64,000 nucleotides of DNA from Mesonia aestuariivivens (GCF_019311235.1 NZ_JAHWDF010000001.1:186001-250000); one strand, 5' to 3'. Positions 42,617-52,058 are shown, counted from the first letter of the stretch. The notes: generated by a model from the sequence alone, not told the origin. Translations and numbers: made by a program.

Positions 42617-44683
42617 TTACTCAAAGTCTGCGTCAGACACTCCTTCATTTACTTTAATTTCATTGACTTTCATTTCAACTTCTTGTGGTCCGAAGCTTAC
42701 TTTCATCACGTGAGGAAATTTAACTCCGTTTACTTCTTGGTAATCTTCTAAACCAGTTGTGTTAGTCATTGTCTGACCTGCTTGGCTAACGGTAGTTGCG
42801 GTTTGCACTTTTAAACCAGATTCTGTGTCGTAAAAATCTTTTGTCTTTTCAGAAGATTGTACTACATAAGCATCTTTACCGTTTACTTTTTCTATACCAG
42901 TAAGTTTTGCACCTTCAGCAACGGTTAATTCTGGAAATAAACCACCGCTGGCTTTAGCGTCTGCAATTTGCTCTTCGGTATAATCTATTTTTTGTCCTTG
43001 TGCTTCAGTATAACCTGTTTTACCGTCGAAAACATTTTTGCTTAACGTCATTCCGTTCATAGAAACTACTTGTGCGCTTTTTCCAGCTTTAGTTTGTTTC
43101 ATATTAAAAGAAATATTCATTCCTTGAACAGACGCACTACCTGTCATAGCGATGCTATTAATTTTGTTCACGGCTTCATTTCCGCCTACAGCTTTGATGT
43201 AAGCGTTATAAACATTATTTACAGTCATGCCTTCTGGCACTTCTTTATTATATTCTGGTTTTTCTACTTTTTCACCTTCTTTGTTAAAGTAAAAAACAGG
43301 AATAGTTTTTCCTTTGTAAGTAATGTTCTCGAGATTTTCTGCTACTTCACTTCCTTTACCAGCAACAACAATTTGCATTGCGTCTGTTTTAAAATATTTA
43401 TTAGCTACTCTTAAAATATCTTCTTGAGTAACTGCATTAATTCTTTTTAAGAATGTTTCGTAGAAATCTTTAGGAAGATCGTTGGTTTCAATGTTCAAAG
43501 CATAGTTAGCGATAGTTGAAGGGTTTTCTAATTTTAAAACGAAATCTCCTGCAAATTTGTTTTTAGCGTTGTTTAAATCTTCAAAATCAACTTTTTCAGT
43601 TTTGATTCGGTTAATCTCTTTTAAGGTTTCAACAATAGCACTATCGGTTACTGCGTTTCTTACGCTTGCACTAGCTGTAAATTTACTTACATATTTATCT
43701 GTTCCTGTGTAAGAACGAGCTCCGTAAGTATAACCATGTTCTTCACGTAGATTCATATTTAAATAACTCCCGAAGCTACCACCTAATATTTGGTTGGCAA
43801 CTAAAATTGGGAAGTAATCGTCATCTGACATTTTAAGATCTACAGTGTTTTGTACACGTAATTCACTTTGCACGGCACTTGGCACATCTATAAAGTTAAC
43901 TTGTGTATACTGTACTTTTGGTACTGCAGGTAAAGCTGCAGAAGGAGGAGTGCTTTCTTTCCAATTACCTAAATATTTTTTAGTCAATTTTTTTACATCA
44001 GAATCATTAACATCACCTACGACAACTAAATAAGCGTTTTTAGGTGAAATAAAATTATTGTAGTAAGCCTTAACATCGTTTAAGGTTACTTTATTTACAG
44101 TTTCTTCTGTTTCAAACTCTCCGTAGGGATGATTTTTACCATAGGCTAATTCATCACTTACGTTGCCAACTATATATGAAGCACTTTTTTCTCCGGCTTT
44201 AAGTCCTTCGATGATTCTGTCTTTCTGATCTTTAAATTCATCCTCACTAAAGTTTGGATTTAAAAGACCGTCTGCCATTAGTTCTAAAACTTCTGGGAAG
44301 AACTTAGAAAGTGAGCTTGCATAAGCACTTTCTGTTCCGAAGCCTACATTGGCACCTAAGAAATCTATTTTTTCATTGTATTCATCTTTACTCATCGACT
44401 GGGTTCCGTTGCCCATCATCGCGCTGTAAAGAGATTTTACGCCTAATTTTTTACCTTCAGCATGAGGCATGTTATCTATCATCAGGCTTGCTCTTACTCT
44501 TGGGAGTTTATGATTTTCAACGACCATTACTTGTAAGCCGTTTTTTAACTTAAACATTCTTGGTTTCCCTAAATTAATTTTAGGTGCTGGCCCAGCTTCT
44601 GGTTGTTTAGATCTGTCTACCTGTGCTTGAGCACCAATAACCATGAAGCACATGATAAAAATTGATAATATTTTAATTTTCAT
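42617..44683 (-). CDS. M16 family peptidase-like subunit with LolA-like C-terminal domain
   Basis: 688 residues, signal peptide MKIKILSIFIMCFMVIGAQA-Q. Residues ~30-450 are an M16 (insulinase) pair of domains, but the inverted zinc motif HxxEH is absent: the equivalent place reads GVKSLYSAMMGNGT. So it is the non-catalytic partner, retaining the C-terminal NLREEHGYTYGARSYTG binding segment. Residues ~490-688 add a beta-rich LolA/DUF4292-like domain (AVGGNEAVNKINSIAMTGSA ... YQEVNGVKFPHVMKV). It follows the catalytic M16 gene by 21 bases, matching the two-subunit M16B arrangement. Confidence 0.9.
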   Translation of the reverse strand: MKIKILSIFIMCFMVIGAQAQVDRSKQPEAGPAPKINLGKPRMFKLKNGLQVMVVENHKLPRVRASLMIDNMPHAEGKKLGVKSLYSAMMGNGTQSMSKDEYNEKIDFLGANVGFGTESAYASSLSKFFPEVLELMADGLLNPNFSEDEFKDQKDRIIEGLKAGEKSASYIVGNVSDELAYGKNHPYGEFETEETVNKVTLNDVKAYYNNFISPKNAYLVVVGDVNDSDVKKLTKKYLGNWKESTPPSAALPAVPKVQYTQVNFIDVPSAVQSELRVQNTVDLKMSDDDYFPILVANQILGGSFGSYLNMNLREEHGYTYGARSYTGTDKYVSKFTASASVRNAVTDSAIVETLKEINRIKTEKVDFEDLNNAKNKFAGDFVLKLENPSTIANYALNIETNDLPKDFYETFLKRINAVTQEDILRVANKYFKTDAMQIVVAGKGSEVAENLENITYKGKTIPVFYFNKEGEKVEKPEYNKEVPEGMTVNNVYNAYIKAVGGNEAVNKINSIAMTGSASVQGMNISFNMKQTKAGKSAQVVSMNGMTLSKNVFDGKTGYTEAQGQKIDYTEEQIADAKASGGLFPELTVAEGAKLTGIEKVNGKDAYVVQSSEKTKDFYDTESGLKVQTATTVSQAGQTMTNTTGLEDYQEVNGVKFPHVMKVSFGPQEVEMKVNEIKVNEGVSDADFE

Positions 44684-44704
44684 TTTTAAAGCTTTTTACT
44701 GTTA

Positions 44705-46030
44705 TTATTTAGATTCTGGTGTTGGTAAATAATCTAAATTTAAACGTTGATTCTTTTTAAGATATTTATTAGCTACTTCTTTAATGTCTTCTCGAGTTAT
44801 ATTTCTATAAATTTCGATTTCATCATTAATTAAATCTGTATTTCCATAAAGTGTATGGTAAGTAGCAAGAGAAGAAGCAATCCCTTCAACACTGCTGTTA
44901 GAATTTACAAATCTGTTTTCAAATTTGTTTTGTAGTTTTTGGTATTCTTTTTCAGAAATTAATGTTGTTTGTAACTTTTTAATCTCTTCATCCATAGATT
45001 CTCCTAATTGAGCTAATGGAGTTTCTCCCATTGCTAAGGCTCCCATTACATAAGTGCCATAATCTTCTTGAGATCTTGGGAAGGCAAGAACTTGAAGTGC
45101 TTCTTTGTCTTCATCTACCATTTTTTTATACATACGTGAGCTTTTTCCGTCTGTTAAGATGGAAGAAATCATATCTAAAACATAGGCGTCTCTTTCTTTC
45201 ATAGAGGGCGTTCTATATACATAAAGCTTCGCAGGAATTTGAATGTTGTTATCGTATTCTTTCGCTATAATTTCTTCTGTAATAGGACTTTCTTTAATAT
45301 TTACACGTTCAACTTCTGGTTTTGAAGGAATGGTAGAAAAATAGTTTTTAATCCATTTTTTAGTTTGGTCTACTTCAATATCTCCAGTTACCACTAGTGT
45401 TGCATTATTAGGTCCATAGTATTTATCGAAAAACGATTTAAACTCCTCTAATTGAGCGGCATCTAAATCTTCCATTGTTCCGATAACCGAATTTTTATAA
45501 GGGTGTTTATCAAACATATATGGGCTTATGCCTGTACTGTATATAATTTTTCCGTAAGGAGCATTATCGATACGTGTTCTTTTTTCTTCTTTCACGACTT
45601 CGTTTTGCGTATCTACTCCAATTTTATTAATTACTGGGTGTACCATACGTTCAGATTCCATCCATAAACCTAATTCTAGATTATTAGACGGGAAAGTTTC
45701 ATAATAATAGGTACGATCTTGAGTTGTGTTTGCATTATTACTACCACCATTGGCGGCAACGATATTAAACCATTCTCCTCGTGCTATGTTTTCTGTACCT
45801 TCAAATAAAAGATGTTCAAAGAAGTGAGCAAATCCTGTTCTTCCCGCTTCTTCATCTTTAGCCCCAACGTGATACATTACACCAACAGTTACTACTGGAG
45901 CAGTATTGTCTTGATGCAAAATAACATCTAGGCCATTATCTAATTCATACTCTGTAAATTCTACTTCTTGAGAAAATCCCAAGTAGCCAGAAAGAAGAGT
46001 GAAAGCAGCTAAGCTAATTTTTTTTATCAT
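44705..46030 (-). CDS. M16 family zinc metallopeptidase, catalytic subunit
   Basis: 441 residues with signal peptide (MIKKISLAAFTLLSGYLGFS-Q). The catalytic motif GFAHFFEHLLFEGT contains HFFEH (His69, Glu72, His73), and the downstream Glu is in TQNEVVKEEKRTR. It forms, with the inactive gene product downstream, a periplasmic M16B heterodimer by family precedent. Substrates unknown, probably peptides. Promoter box TACTTTTG lies about 40 bases upstream. Confidence 0.94.
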   Translation of the reverse strand: MIKKISLAAFTLLSGYLGFSQEVEFTEYELDNGLDVILHQDNTAPVVTVGVMYHVGAKDEEAGRTGFAHFFEHLLFEGTENIARGEWFNIVAANGGSNNANTTQDRTYYYETFPSNNLELGLWMESERMVHPVINKIGVDTQNEVVKEEKRTRIDNAPYGKIIYSTGISPYMFDKHPYKNSVIGTMEDLDAAQLEEFKSFFDKYYGPNNATLVVTGDIEVDQTKKWIKNYFSTIPSKPEVERVNIKESPITEEIIAKEYDNNIQIPAKLYVYRTPSMKERDAYVLDMISSILTDGKSSRMYKKMVDEDKEALQVLAFPRSQEDYGTYVMGALAMGETPLAQLGESMDEEIKKLQTTLISEKEYQKLQNKFENRFVNSNSSVEGIASSLATYHTLYGNTDLINDEIEIYRNITREDIKEVANKYLKKNQRLNLDYLPTPESK

Positions 46031-46070
46031 TTTTAATTAGATTTTAGTGATTGTTCTATGTGTTTGACAT

Positions 46071-46078
46071 CAAAAGTA
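46071..46078 (-). promoter_or_regulatory. -7 promoter element of the M16 operon
   Basis: Minus strand TACTTTTG, exact TAnnTTTG, about 33 nt leader to the ATG at 46030. Confidence 0.5.
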
Positions 46079-46191
46079 AAGATTTGTTACATTATATAAA
46101 TAAAAATATTTATAAATTATAAAATTAACAACTTGTTATTATGAATTTTAATTCCTTTTACAGAAATTTATTGTTGAAAAATTAAAAAATT

Positions 46192-46695
46192 ATGAAAATG
46201 AAATCAATTTCAGTAAAATATGGCTTAGGCATTGGAGTTTTGTTAATTATTGTTTTTCTCATACTTTCAATATTTAATTTACATTTAAAACCATTCTATA
46301 GTGCGATAAATATTGCTGTTATGGGAATAGGTCTTTATTTAGCGATAAGGGTTTGTAAAAATGAATTTCAAAAAGATCAATTAAAATCGTTTACTTACCA
46401 AAAAGGATTTAGTGTTGGAGTAGTCACCGGTTTTATTTCAACTATTATTTTTAGTGTATTTTTTGCGATTTATGCCAGTAATATAGAGCCTGGTTTTATA
46501 GATAAAATGCTGGTGAATTGGAATGCTGGCTATGAAGTAGGTGTAGGGACAACCAGTTTTATTGTATTTTTAATGGGATTGGCAACTACAGTAGTGTTAA
46601 GTTTGTCATTAATGCAAATTATGAAAGACACCTGGAACACCTCTCAAGGAAGAAAGTATACTGTTTCTGATCATGGTAGAGATACTAAATACTAG
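46192..46695 (+). CDS. DUF4199 domain-containing membrane protein
   Basis: 167 residues, four hydrophobic helices (about 9-26, 34-51, 73-93, 118-141). The pattern ... YGLGIGVLLIIVFLILSIF ... SYQKGFSVGVVTGFISTIIF-like second pair is that of DUF4199, a Bacteroidota family of unknown function. It stands upstream of rplU, which has its own promoter. Confidence 0.8.
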   Translation: MKMKSISVKYGLGIGVLLIIVFLILSIFNLHLKPFYSAINIAVMGIGLYLAIRVCKNEFQKDQLKSFTYQKGFSVGVVTGFISTIIFSVFFAIYASNIEPGFIDKMLVNWNAGYEVGVGTTSFIVFLMGLATTVVLSLSLMQIMKDTWNTSQGRKYTVSDHGRDTKY

Positions 46696-46713
46696 TTTTA
46701 TTTAGCTCTAACA

Positions 46714-46744
46714 TTTGTATTTTAATTATTTAGAAGTATATTTG
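46714..46744 (+). promoter_or_regulatory. Promoter of rplU-rpmA
   Basis: TTTG (46714-46717), 19 bases, TATATTTG (46737-46744): a textbook Bacteroidota promoter, leader about 32 nt. Confidence 0.8.
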
Positions 46745-46782
46745 CAAACATTTTTTAATAATTAATTTATAAACGTTACGCT

Positions 46783-47274
46783 ATGTACGCAATTGTAGAG
46801 ATAGCAGGGCAGCAATTTAAAGTTGCAAAAGACCAAAAGGTTTTTGTTAACCGTTTAGCAGGAGAAGAAGGAGATAGCATCTCTTTTGATAAAGTTCTTC
46901 TTACTAGTGAAGGTGATGACATTACTTTAGGCGCCCCGGCTATAAAAGGAGCTCTTGTTGGAGCAAAAATTTCACGTCACCTTAAAGGAGATAAAGTTAT
47001 TGTCTTCAAAAAGAAAAGACGTAAAGGTTACCGCAAGAAAAACGGTCACCGTCAATCTTTAACAGAAATAGTTATTGGTGATATTACTTTAGAAGGAGGA
47101 AAAAAATCTACTTCAGCTAAAAAAGAAGCGCCAAAATCTGAAGCCAAATCAGAATCTTCTGATGATTTAAGCAAGCATACTGTTGCTGAACTTAGAGAAA
47201 TGGCTAAAGAAAAAGGAGTTGAAGGTTATTCTTCAATGAAAAAAGCGGAATTAGTTGAAGCTTTAAGTAAATAA
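46783..47274 (+). CDS. rplU: 50S ribosomal protein L21 with C-terminal SAP-like extension
   Basis: 163 residues. Residues 1-103 are canonical bL21 (MYAIVEIAGQQFKVAKDQKV, KKKRRKGYRKKNGHRQSLTE). After a Lys/Ser-rich linker, residues ~128-163 add a SAP/Rho-N-like helix-extended-loop-helix (LSKHTVAELREMAKEKGVEG, YSSMKKAELVEALSK). This extension is common in Flavobacteriia but absent in E. coli; its role is unknown. Co-transcribed with rpmA. Confidence 0.97.
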   Translation: MYAIVEIAGQQFKVAKDQKVFVNRLAGEEGDSISFDKVLLTSEGDDITLGAPAIKGALVGAKISRHLKGDKVIVFKKKRRKGYRKKNGHRQSLTEIVIGDITLEGGKKSTSAKKEAPKSEAKSESSDDLSKHTVAELREMAKEKGVEGYSSMKKAELVEALSK

Positions 47275-47302
47275 TATTAATCTACTAAAAACCTAAAATA
47301 AG

Positions 47303-47563
47303 ATGGCACATAAGAAAGGAGTTGGTAGTTCTAAGAATGGTAGAGAATCAGAATCAAAACGATTAGGAGTTAAGATTTTTGGTGGTCAAGCTGCTATTGC
47401 TGGAAATATCATCGTAAGACAAAGAGGTACTGCACACAATCCAGGTGAAAATGTTTATGCAGGAAAAGATCATACTTTGCACGCCAAAGTAGATGGTCTT
47501 GTAAAATTCACTAAGAAAAAAGATAATAAATCTTATGTATCTATCGAGCCTTTCGAAGCTTAA
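47303..47563 (+). CDS. rpmA: 50S ribosomal protein L27
   Basis: 86 residues beginning [20 protein letters not shown], with [20 protein letters not shown] and [18 protein letters not shown]. The N-terminus has no cleavable extension, unlike Firmicutes L27. Follows rplU by 28 bases. Confidence 0.98.
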   Translation: MAHKKGVGSSKNGRESESKRLGVKIFGGQAAIAGNIIVRQRGTAHNPGENVYAGKDHTLHAKVDGLVKFTKKKDNKSYVSIEPFEA

Positions 47564-47578
47564 GATACTTTTTTAGTC

Positions 47579-47625
47579 CTATAAAAAAAGCTGTAATCAT
47601 TATTTGATTGCAGCTTTTTTTATAG
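47579..47625. terminator. Long terminator hairpin after rpmA
   Basis: A 21-base arm (47579-47599) pairs with 47605-47625 with one mismatch; core AAAGCTGTAATCA / TGATTGCAGCTTT, loop TTATT. Confidence 0.93.
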
Positions 47626-47707
47626 CTAAAATCTATTTAACAAGTTTTAAACATTTTAGCTAGAAAGTATTTGTTACATTTAAAAACTAATCAAATATAT
47701 TTTAATT

Positions 47708-48286
47708 ATGAAAAAATTTCTAATTTGTTCAACATTATCGCTTAGTTTATTGTGTTCAAGCTGTTTAGGTTCTTTTAGTGCTTTTAATAACTTAAAAGAC
47801 TGGAACATGGGGGTGAGTGATAGTAAATTTGTGAATAACTTATTATTTTGGGGACTAAATATTGTACCTGTTTATGGACTTTTCTTCTTAGGAGATACCA
47901 TTATTTTTAATGTAATTGAATTTTGGTCTGGTTCTAATCCAATTGCAATGTCTGAAGGTGAAGTTGAAACTCAAATCATCGAGCATGAAGGTAATCAAGT
48001 AAGGTTAACTGCAACTAAGAATAAAATGAATATTGAAGTTCTTGACGGACCTAAACAAGGTAAAAAAGTAGATTTAGTTTATAACCCTTCTGAAAAATCT
48101 TGGACAGCTATTAAAGAAAATGGAGAAGAAATTAAACTATCTTCATTTAAAGATGGAATGTATATTGTTCACTTGCCAAACAAAGATGTGCAAGTAGACC
48201 CTACAACTTCTAGAGAAACTGGTTTAGCTATGTTAGAAAGTCATATGTATGCTAATGAATGTGAAGCGCTTGCAGCTGTTAAGTAA
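47708..48286 (+). CDS. DUF3332 domain-containing lipoprotein
   Basis: 192 residues. Lipoprotein signal MKKFLICSTLSLSLLCSSC (Cys19). The segment after it (SFSAFNNLKDWNMGVSDSKF, NIVPVYGLFFLGDTIIFNVI, EFWSGSNPIAM) is the DUF3332 core. The second half is beta-rich with a DUF3332-like tail. Function unknown. Monocistronic, ending in a strong terminator. Confidence 0.88.
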   Translation: MKKFLICSTLSLSLLCSSCLGSFSAFNNLKDWNMGVSDSKFVNNLLFWGLNIVPVYGLFFLGDTIIFNVIEFWSGSNPIAMSEGEVETQIIEHEGNQVRLTATKNKMNIEVLDGPKQGKKVDLVYNPSEKSWTAIKENGEEIKLSSFKDGMYIVHLPNKDVQVDPTTSRETGLAMLESHMYANECEALAAVK

Positions 48287-48301
48287 TTCATATTTATCAA
48301 T

Positions 48302-48337
48302 AAAAAAAGCGTTTGAAGTTTTCAAACGCTTTTTTTA
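48302..48337. terminator. Terminator after the DUF3332 gene
   Basis: AAAAAAAGCGTTTGAA (48302-48317) / TTCAAACGCTTTTTTT (48321-48336), a perfect 16-bp stem with loop GTT; works in both directions. Confidence 0.95.
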
Positions 48338-48362
48338 TGACGATAATCTATCAAGATGTTTT

Positions 48363-50189
48363 TTATTCAGGAAGATCAGTCAGCGTTTTCATAAAAGCAA
48401 CTAAAGCTTGTTGCTCTTTTTCTGAAAGGTCTAAGTTATCAAACGGAAGAGTCTGATGAGGTAAGTTAAAACCTAATCCTGCGCCGCCACCTTTGTTGTA
48501 AAAATTAATAACTTCTTCTAAACTTTCATAAACTCCGTTATGCATGTACGGGGCTGTAAAAGCAACATTTCGGACCGTGGGAGTTTTAAACATTCCTTTC
48601 TGTATAGGTTCTTTATACATAAAATAGAAACCTGTGTCGTTATCGAGCTTTTTATTTGATGCAGTTTCTGGCACTCCAATAACTTCTTTTTCTGTTTCAG
48701 AGAAAAAAGGAGGTACTGTTCCGCTAGTTAAGGGCATAAAATGACACGTTGCGCATAAAGCTTTCCCCATAAATAAATTCATACCTAATTGCTCTTGTGG
48801 CGTGAAATTTTTTTCTTCTCCTCTTATGTTTTTGTCAAATTTAGAGCTAAATCCGTTAAGGGTAGAAATGTATGCAGAAAGTGCTTTAATGGTTTCTGTA
48901 TTTGTCCATTTCACTTTCTTGCCAAAAGCTTTTTCGAAGTCTTTAATGTAGCTAGAATCTTTAGCTATTTTGTCTGAAAATTCATGTACAGAACTATTAA
49001 ATTCTTCCTTATTAGTAAAAACTCCTGAAATTTGAGCCAGTAAACTCCCCGCTCTGCCATCCCAAAAAAAGCCTTTTTGAAAAATAGAATTAATTAAGGT
49101 TGGAGAGTTGCGTTTTAAAGGGTTTCCTATATTATTAACATTGGCAACTAAACCATCTGCATAGCCCATTGACGGTTGATGACAGGTTACACAAGCCATG
49201 TTTGCTGAATGCGATAAATTCTTATCAAAGAAAAGTCGCTTTCCTAATGTTATCTTTGCTTGTGACGGAGCTTTATTTGTTGCTTTACGAAAGTAATCTA
49301 CATTAAATGATTTGTCTTCAAAAAAAGTAGGCGCGTCAAAATTAAAAGGCTTGTTGTTTACGGGTTCCCAAATTGCTGAAGTTTTTCTAATGTCAACCCA
49401 ACTACGCATAACAGGATTAAAATAATCTCTTAGAAATGTATATCGATCGAAGCTGTTAAAATCTGGATTTTTACCTATAAAACCTATTGCATGACTTATT
49501 TGTTGCTGAAACTTTTCATCAAGTTTAGGTTCTTTAATCTTTATGGTTTTTTGAATACTTAGCTTATAGACGGTAAGTAAATTTTTTAAGGATGCTTTTG
49601 TTTCTTTAAGGCCTAAACCGCTTACTGGGGTGTCAAAACCAGTAATTCCAAAACTTACGATTCTCATGAGTTGCTGATGAGTGGCAATAAAAAAACGTTG
49701 AGCATTTAGTTCTCTTTTTTCGATGGCATCGTGTAAGACTTGCATAAGACCACGCGTTAATTCTATTTCGCGTTTAAAATCATTTTCAGAAACACCGCCT
49801 TCATAAATTGATTCTTCAATTTTTTGAAGCCCTATGGGTAAAAGTACGCGTTGGGTATCTTCTGTTAGCCTAGGTAAAGCTGGACCATTTGCTTGATGAC
49901 CTACTTCTGGTTTTAAGTATGATGCGTAAGGTTCTGCTTCTTTAAATGCTTCACGAGTTTTTATAAAATAAGCTTTTGCTTTAGCTGATTTTACAGAGGT
50001 GTTATTCAAGCTATCTAAATATTTTAGTGTTTTGGTGCTGTTTTCTAGATAATAGTTTTGTGCAGAAGACCAGTTTACTTTTGTTAGTGAAGCTTCGGTC
50101 TTTTTGTTTTTCTGTTCATTTTTGCACGCAGCTATTACACTGAAAACAACCATAACTTTAAGTAGTTTGACTTTCAATGGAATTTTCAT
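48363..50189 (-). CDS. Di-haem cytochrome c peroxidase lipoprotein with long N-terminal domain
   Basis: 608 residues. The N-terminus MKIPLKVKLLKVMVVFSVIAAC is a lipoprotein signal. Residues ~40-280 are a helical domain lacking haem motifs, seen fused to peroxidases in Bacteroidota. The C-terminal part is the di-haem CCP/MauG fold: first haem CVTCHQPSMGYADG near residue 331, second haem CATCHF near 478, plus GKRLFFDKNLSHSANMACV, RNSPTLINSIFQKGFFWDGR, and KTPTVRNVAFTAPYMHNGVY. Reduces H2O2 in the periplasm or oxidises another partner. Follows the collagen-like lipoprotein gene after 70 bases with a hairpin between. Confidence 0.92.
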   Translation of the reverse strand: MKIPLKVKLLKVMVVFSVIAACKNEQKNKKTEASLTKVNWSSAQNYYLENSTKTLKYLDSLNNTSVKSAKAKAYFIKTREAFKEAEPYASYLKPEVGHQANGPALPRLTEDTQRVLLPIGLQKIEESIYEGGVSENDFKREIELTRGLMQVLHDAIEKRELNAQRFFIATHQQLMRIVSFGITGFDTPVSGLGLKETKASLKNLLTVYKLSIQKTIKIKEPKLDEKFQQQISHAIGFIGKNPDFNSFDRYTFLRDYFNPVMRSWVDIRKTSAIWEPVNNKPFNFDAPTFFEDKSFNVDYFRKATNKAPSQAKITLGKRLFFDKNLSHSANMACVTCHQPSMGYADGLVANVNNIGNPLKRNSPTLINSIFQKGFFWDGRAGSLLAQISGVFTNKEEFNSSVHEFSDKIAKDSSYIKDFEKAFGKKVKWTNTETIKALSAYISTLNGFSSKFDKNIRGEEKNFTPQEQLGMNLFMGKALCATCHFMPLTSGTVPPFFSETEKEVIGVPETASNKKLDNDTGFYFMYKEPIQKGMFKTPTVRNVAFTAPYMHNGVYESLEEVINFYNKGGGAGLGFNLPHQTLPFDNLDLSEKEQQALVAFMKTLTDLPE

Positions 50190-50214
50190 TATTTGTAAGT
50201 TTAATTCTATAGAA

Positions 50215-50239
50215 AAACCCCCGTTAAAAACGGAGGTTT
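50215..50239 (-). terminator. Hairpin between the PhoX-like lipoprotein and peroxidase genes
   Basis: AAACCCCCGTT (50215-50225) / AACGGAGGTTT (50229-50239), one mismatch; on the minus strand it is followed by TTTTT. It is a terminator or partial attenuator before the peroxidase gene. Confidence 0.75.
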
Positions 50240-50259
50240 AATTTATTTTATAAAACGTA

Positions 50260-51810
50260 TTATCTAGGTAAACCTTGTAGTAAAACTATTTGACCGCCTT
50301 GGTTGTCTTCGTAAGTTCCATCGGTAAATGTATGTCCGTCTCTACCTTTAAAACTTTCATCTTTCCAATAGTGTGGTTGCAGGTTAAGCATAAATGTACC
50401 TGGTACGCCAACTTTTTCTGATATATCTGTTAAAGCTCCGTATTCACCACTTAAGCCTGTGCTACCATTTTCTGCAAGATCTTGTCTTACTACAAATTCG
50501 AGTACAGGGTTAACGTTGTTTCCATTCAAATCAGATTGATAAATATATGCCGAATGACCTCTGTCAAAAGAGTTAGGGTCTTCTTGAAAGTAGACAAAGT
50601 TTTCTGTCACACAAATGTTATCAGGACTTTGTAATACAGATACATTACCGTCTGCATTATTGCTACTGGTGTTACCACTAACAACTTGTGTTAACTGTCC
50701 TTCAAGCGGATTGTTTTCATCTAACTCTAGCTTGTAAACGGTTCCCCAGTCATTATAAGTTCCTCTGCCTGGGCCGCGGCCTGTTACTGCAAAATACACG
50801 TTACGGTTGTTAGACGCAGATCCTTTTTGATAATCTACATCTTCTACACGCATAAAAGCTGAAGCTTGAACAGCAACGCATGCATCTTCCATTTCATCTT
50901 TAGTGAAATCTTTTCCGTTCGCAATTTCTACAAATTCAACTGCATAAGTTTGTTGAAAATCAAGGTTACTTTCATTGTATATTTCGCCTGTATTTACCGT
51001 TGTTTTTCCATTGTTTCCATCAGAAATTTCTTTAAAACGAAGTACATAAATTTTACCGTTTTCTAAATCTGCATCTCCATTTTCTGATAAGTAAAGTGCT
51101 ACTTGCCCTTCAGAGCCGCTAGAATCATCATCACCGCCAATAATTACGGTTTTTCCTGGATATGCAACTTTGGGTAATGGTACTGCATTTTCCCAAGAAA
51201 ACTCACCTAAAGCATCTAAGCCAAAATCTGCACCAGGTTCTGGTGTCATATAAGGATCTATACCTTTAACATCGTAATTTATACTTTCTGAAGCAGATAG
51301 AAATAAATCTTGAGAACCGCCGTGTATTTCTGCTTCCCACATTGTACCGCTACACTGTCTTGCATAATCTGCAACACTAGAGTTTAATAACCACTCGCCA
51401 CTAACTGGTGTTAAGTACTTATCAAGCATAATTCTTGAAACCGCATAGGTATCTTCTGCATTAACGATGTACATATAGCCATCACTATTAGGATCTTTTA
51501 AAAGTCCTGCTCCATCTTGAGCACCAACTAGTTTGAAATCATTACTGAGTGTGTCTGATGAACTAAGAATAGAATAGGCATTTACATAGTTAAATTGTGG
51601 CATCATTGCCACTAGAGGTTCTAAGTTAGACTTATTAGAAAACATTGCTGGTTCTGGTGTAAAATCTTCACCGTCTGAGCCGTTTGCACCATCTGAACCG
51701 TTAACTCCATCGGTACCGTCAACTCCGTCTTCTACTTCACAAGAAGTAACAAATGTAGCTGTAGCAGTAAGCAGCATAAAATTTAAAAGCAATCGTTTAA
51801 AAGTAATCAT
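50260..51810 (-). CDS. Lipoprotein with collagen-like linker and PhoX-like (DUF839) propeller
   Basis: 516 residues. Lipoprotein signal FMLLTATATFVTSC (Cys24), then a collagen-like Gly-x-x run (DGVDGTDGVNGSDGANGSDG, about residues 27-48) that could act as an extended tether. The remainder is beta-rich with KVAYPGKTVIIGGDDDSSGS, EGQVALYLSENGDADLENGK, VYFAVTGRGPGRGTYNDWGT and LQSPDNICVTENFVYFQEDP, resembling the PhoX/DUF839 propeller. True alkaline phosphatase activity is uncertain: I cannot confirm all calcium/iron ligands. Probably in one transcription unit with the cytochrome c peroxidase downstream. Confidence 0.75.
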   Translation of the reverse strand: MITFKRLLLNFMLLTATATFVTSCEVEDGVDGTDGVNGSDGANGSDGEDFTPEPAMFSNKSNLEPLVAMMPQFNYVNAYSILSSSDTLSNDFKLVGAQDGAGLLKDPNSDGYMYIVNAEDTYAVSRIMLDKYLTPVSGEWLLNSSVADYARQCSGTMWEAEIHGGSQDLFLSASESINYDVKGIDPYMTPEPGADFGLDALGEFSWENAVPLPKVAYPGKTVIIGGDDDSSGSEGQVALYLSENGDADLENGKIYVLRFKEISDGNNGKTTVNTGEIYNESNLDFQQTYAVEFVEIANGKDFTKDEMEDACVAVQASAFMRVEDVDYQKGSASNNRNVYFAVTGRGPGRGTYNDWGTVYKLELDENNPLEGQLTQVVSGNTSSNNADGNVSVLQSPDNICVTENFVYFQEDPNSFDRGHSAYIYQSDLNGNNVNPVLEFVVRQDLAENGSTGLSGEYGALTDISEKVGVPGTFMLNLQPHYWKDESFKGRDGHTFTDGTYEDNQGGQIVLLQGLPR

Positions 51811-52028
51811 GTTTAATAGGTTTTAGTTTTTTTGATTTGTTAAAACTACCTATAAATGTTTCTGCTAGTGTTAATTGTATTTCTAGCTTACGTGAAGAAA
51901 TCTTTAAGCTAAGTTTAAGTGCGTTAGTTGAATATCATTATTTATAATGGTTATAAAGATAAATGTTAAGGAATATGAAGAAACAAATTTTAAATGCATA
52001 TTTATGCTAAGTATATGGGCAAATAAGT
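51811..52028. other. AT-rich spacer between nrdA terminator and the PhoX-like gene
   Basis: No open frame of note. On the minus strand TAGTTTTA lies about 35 bases before the PhoX-like start, a near match to the -7 box; nothing else recognisable. Confidence 0.4.
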
Positions 52029-52058
52029 AAAAAGGCTGTCCAACAGGACAACCTTTTT
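52029..52058. terminator. Terminator of nrdBA
   Basis: AAAAAGGCTGTCC (52029-52041) / GGACAACCTTTTT (52046-52058), loop AACA, one mismatch. It lies 25 bases after the nrdA stop. Confidence 0.9.
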
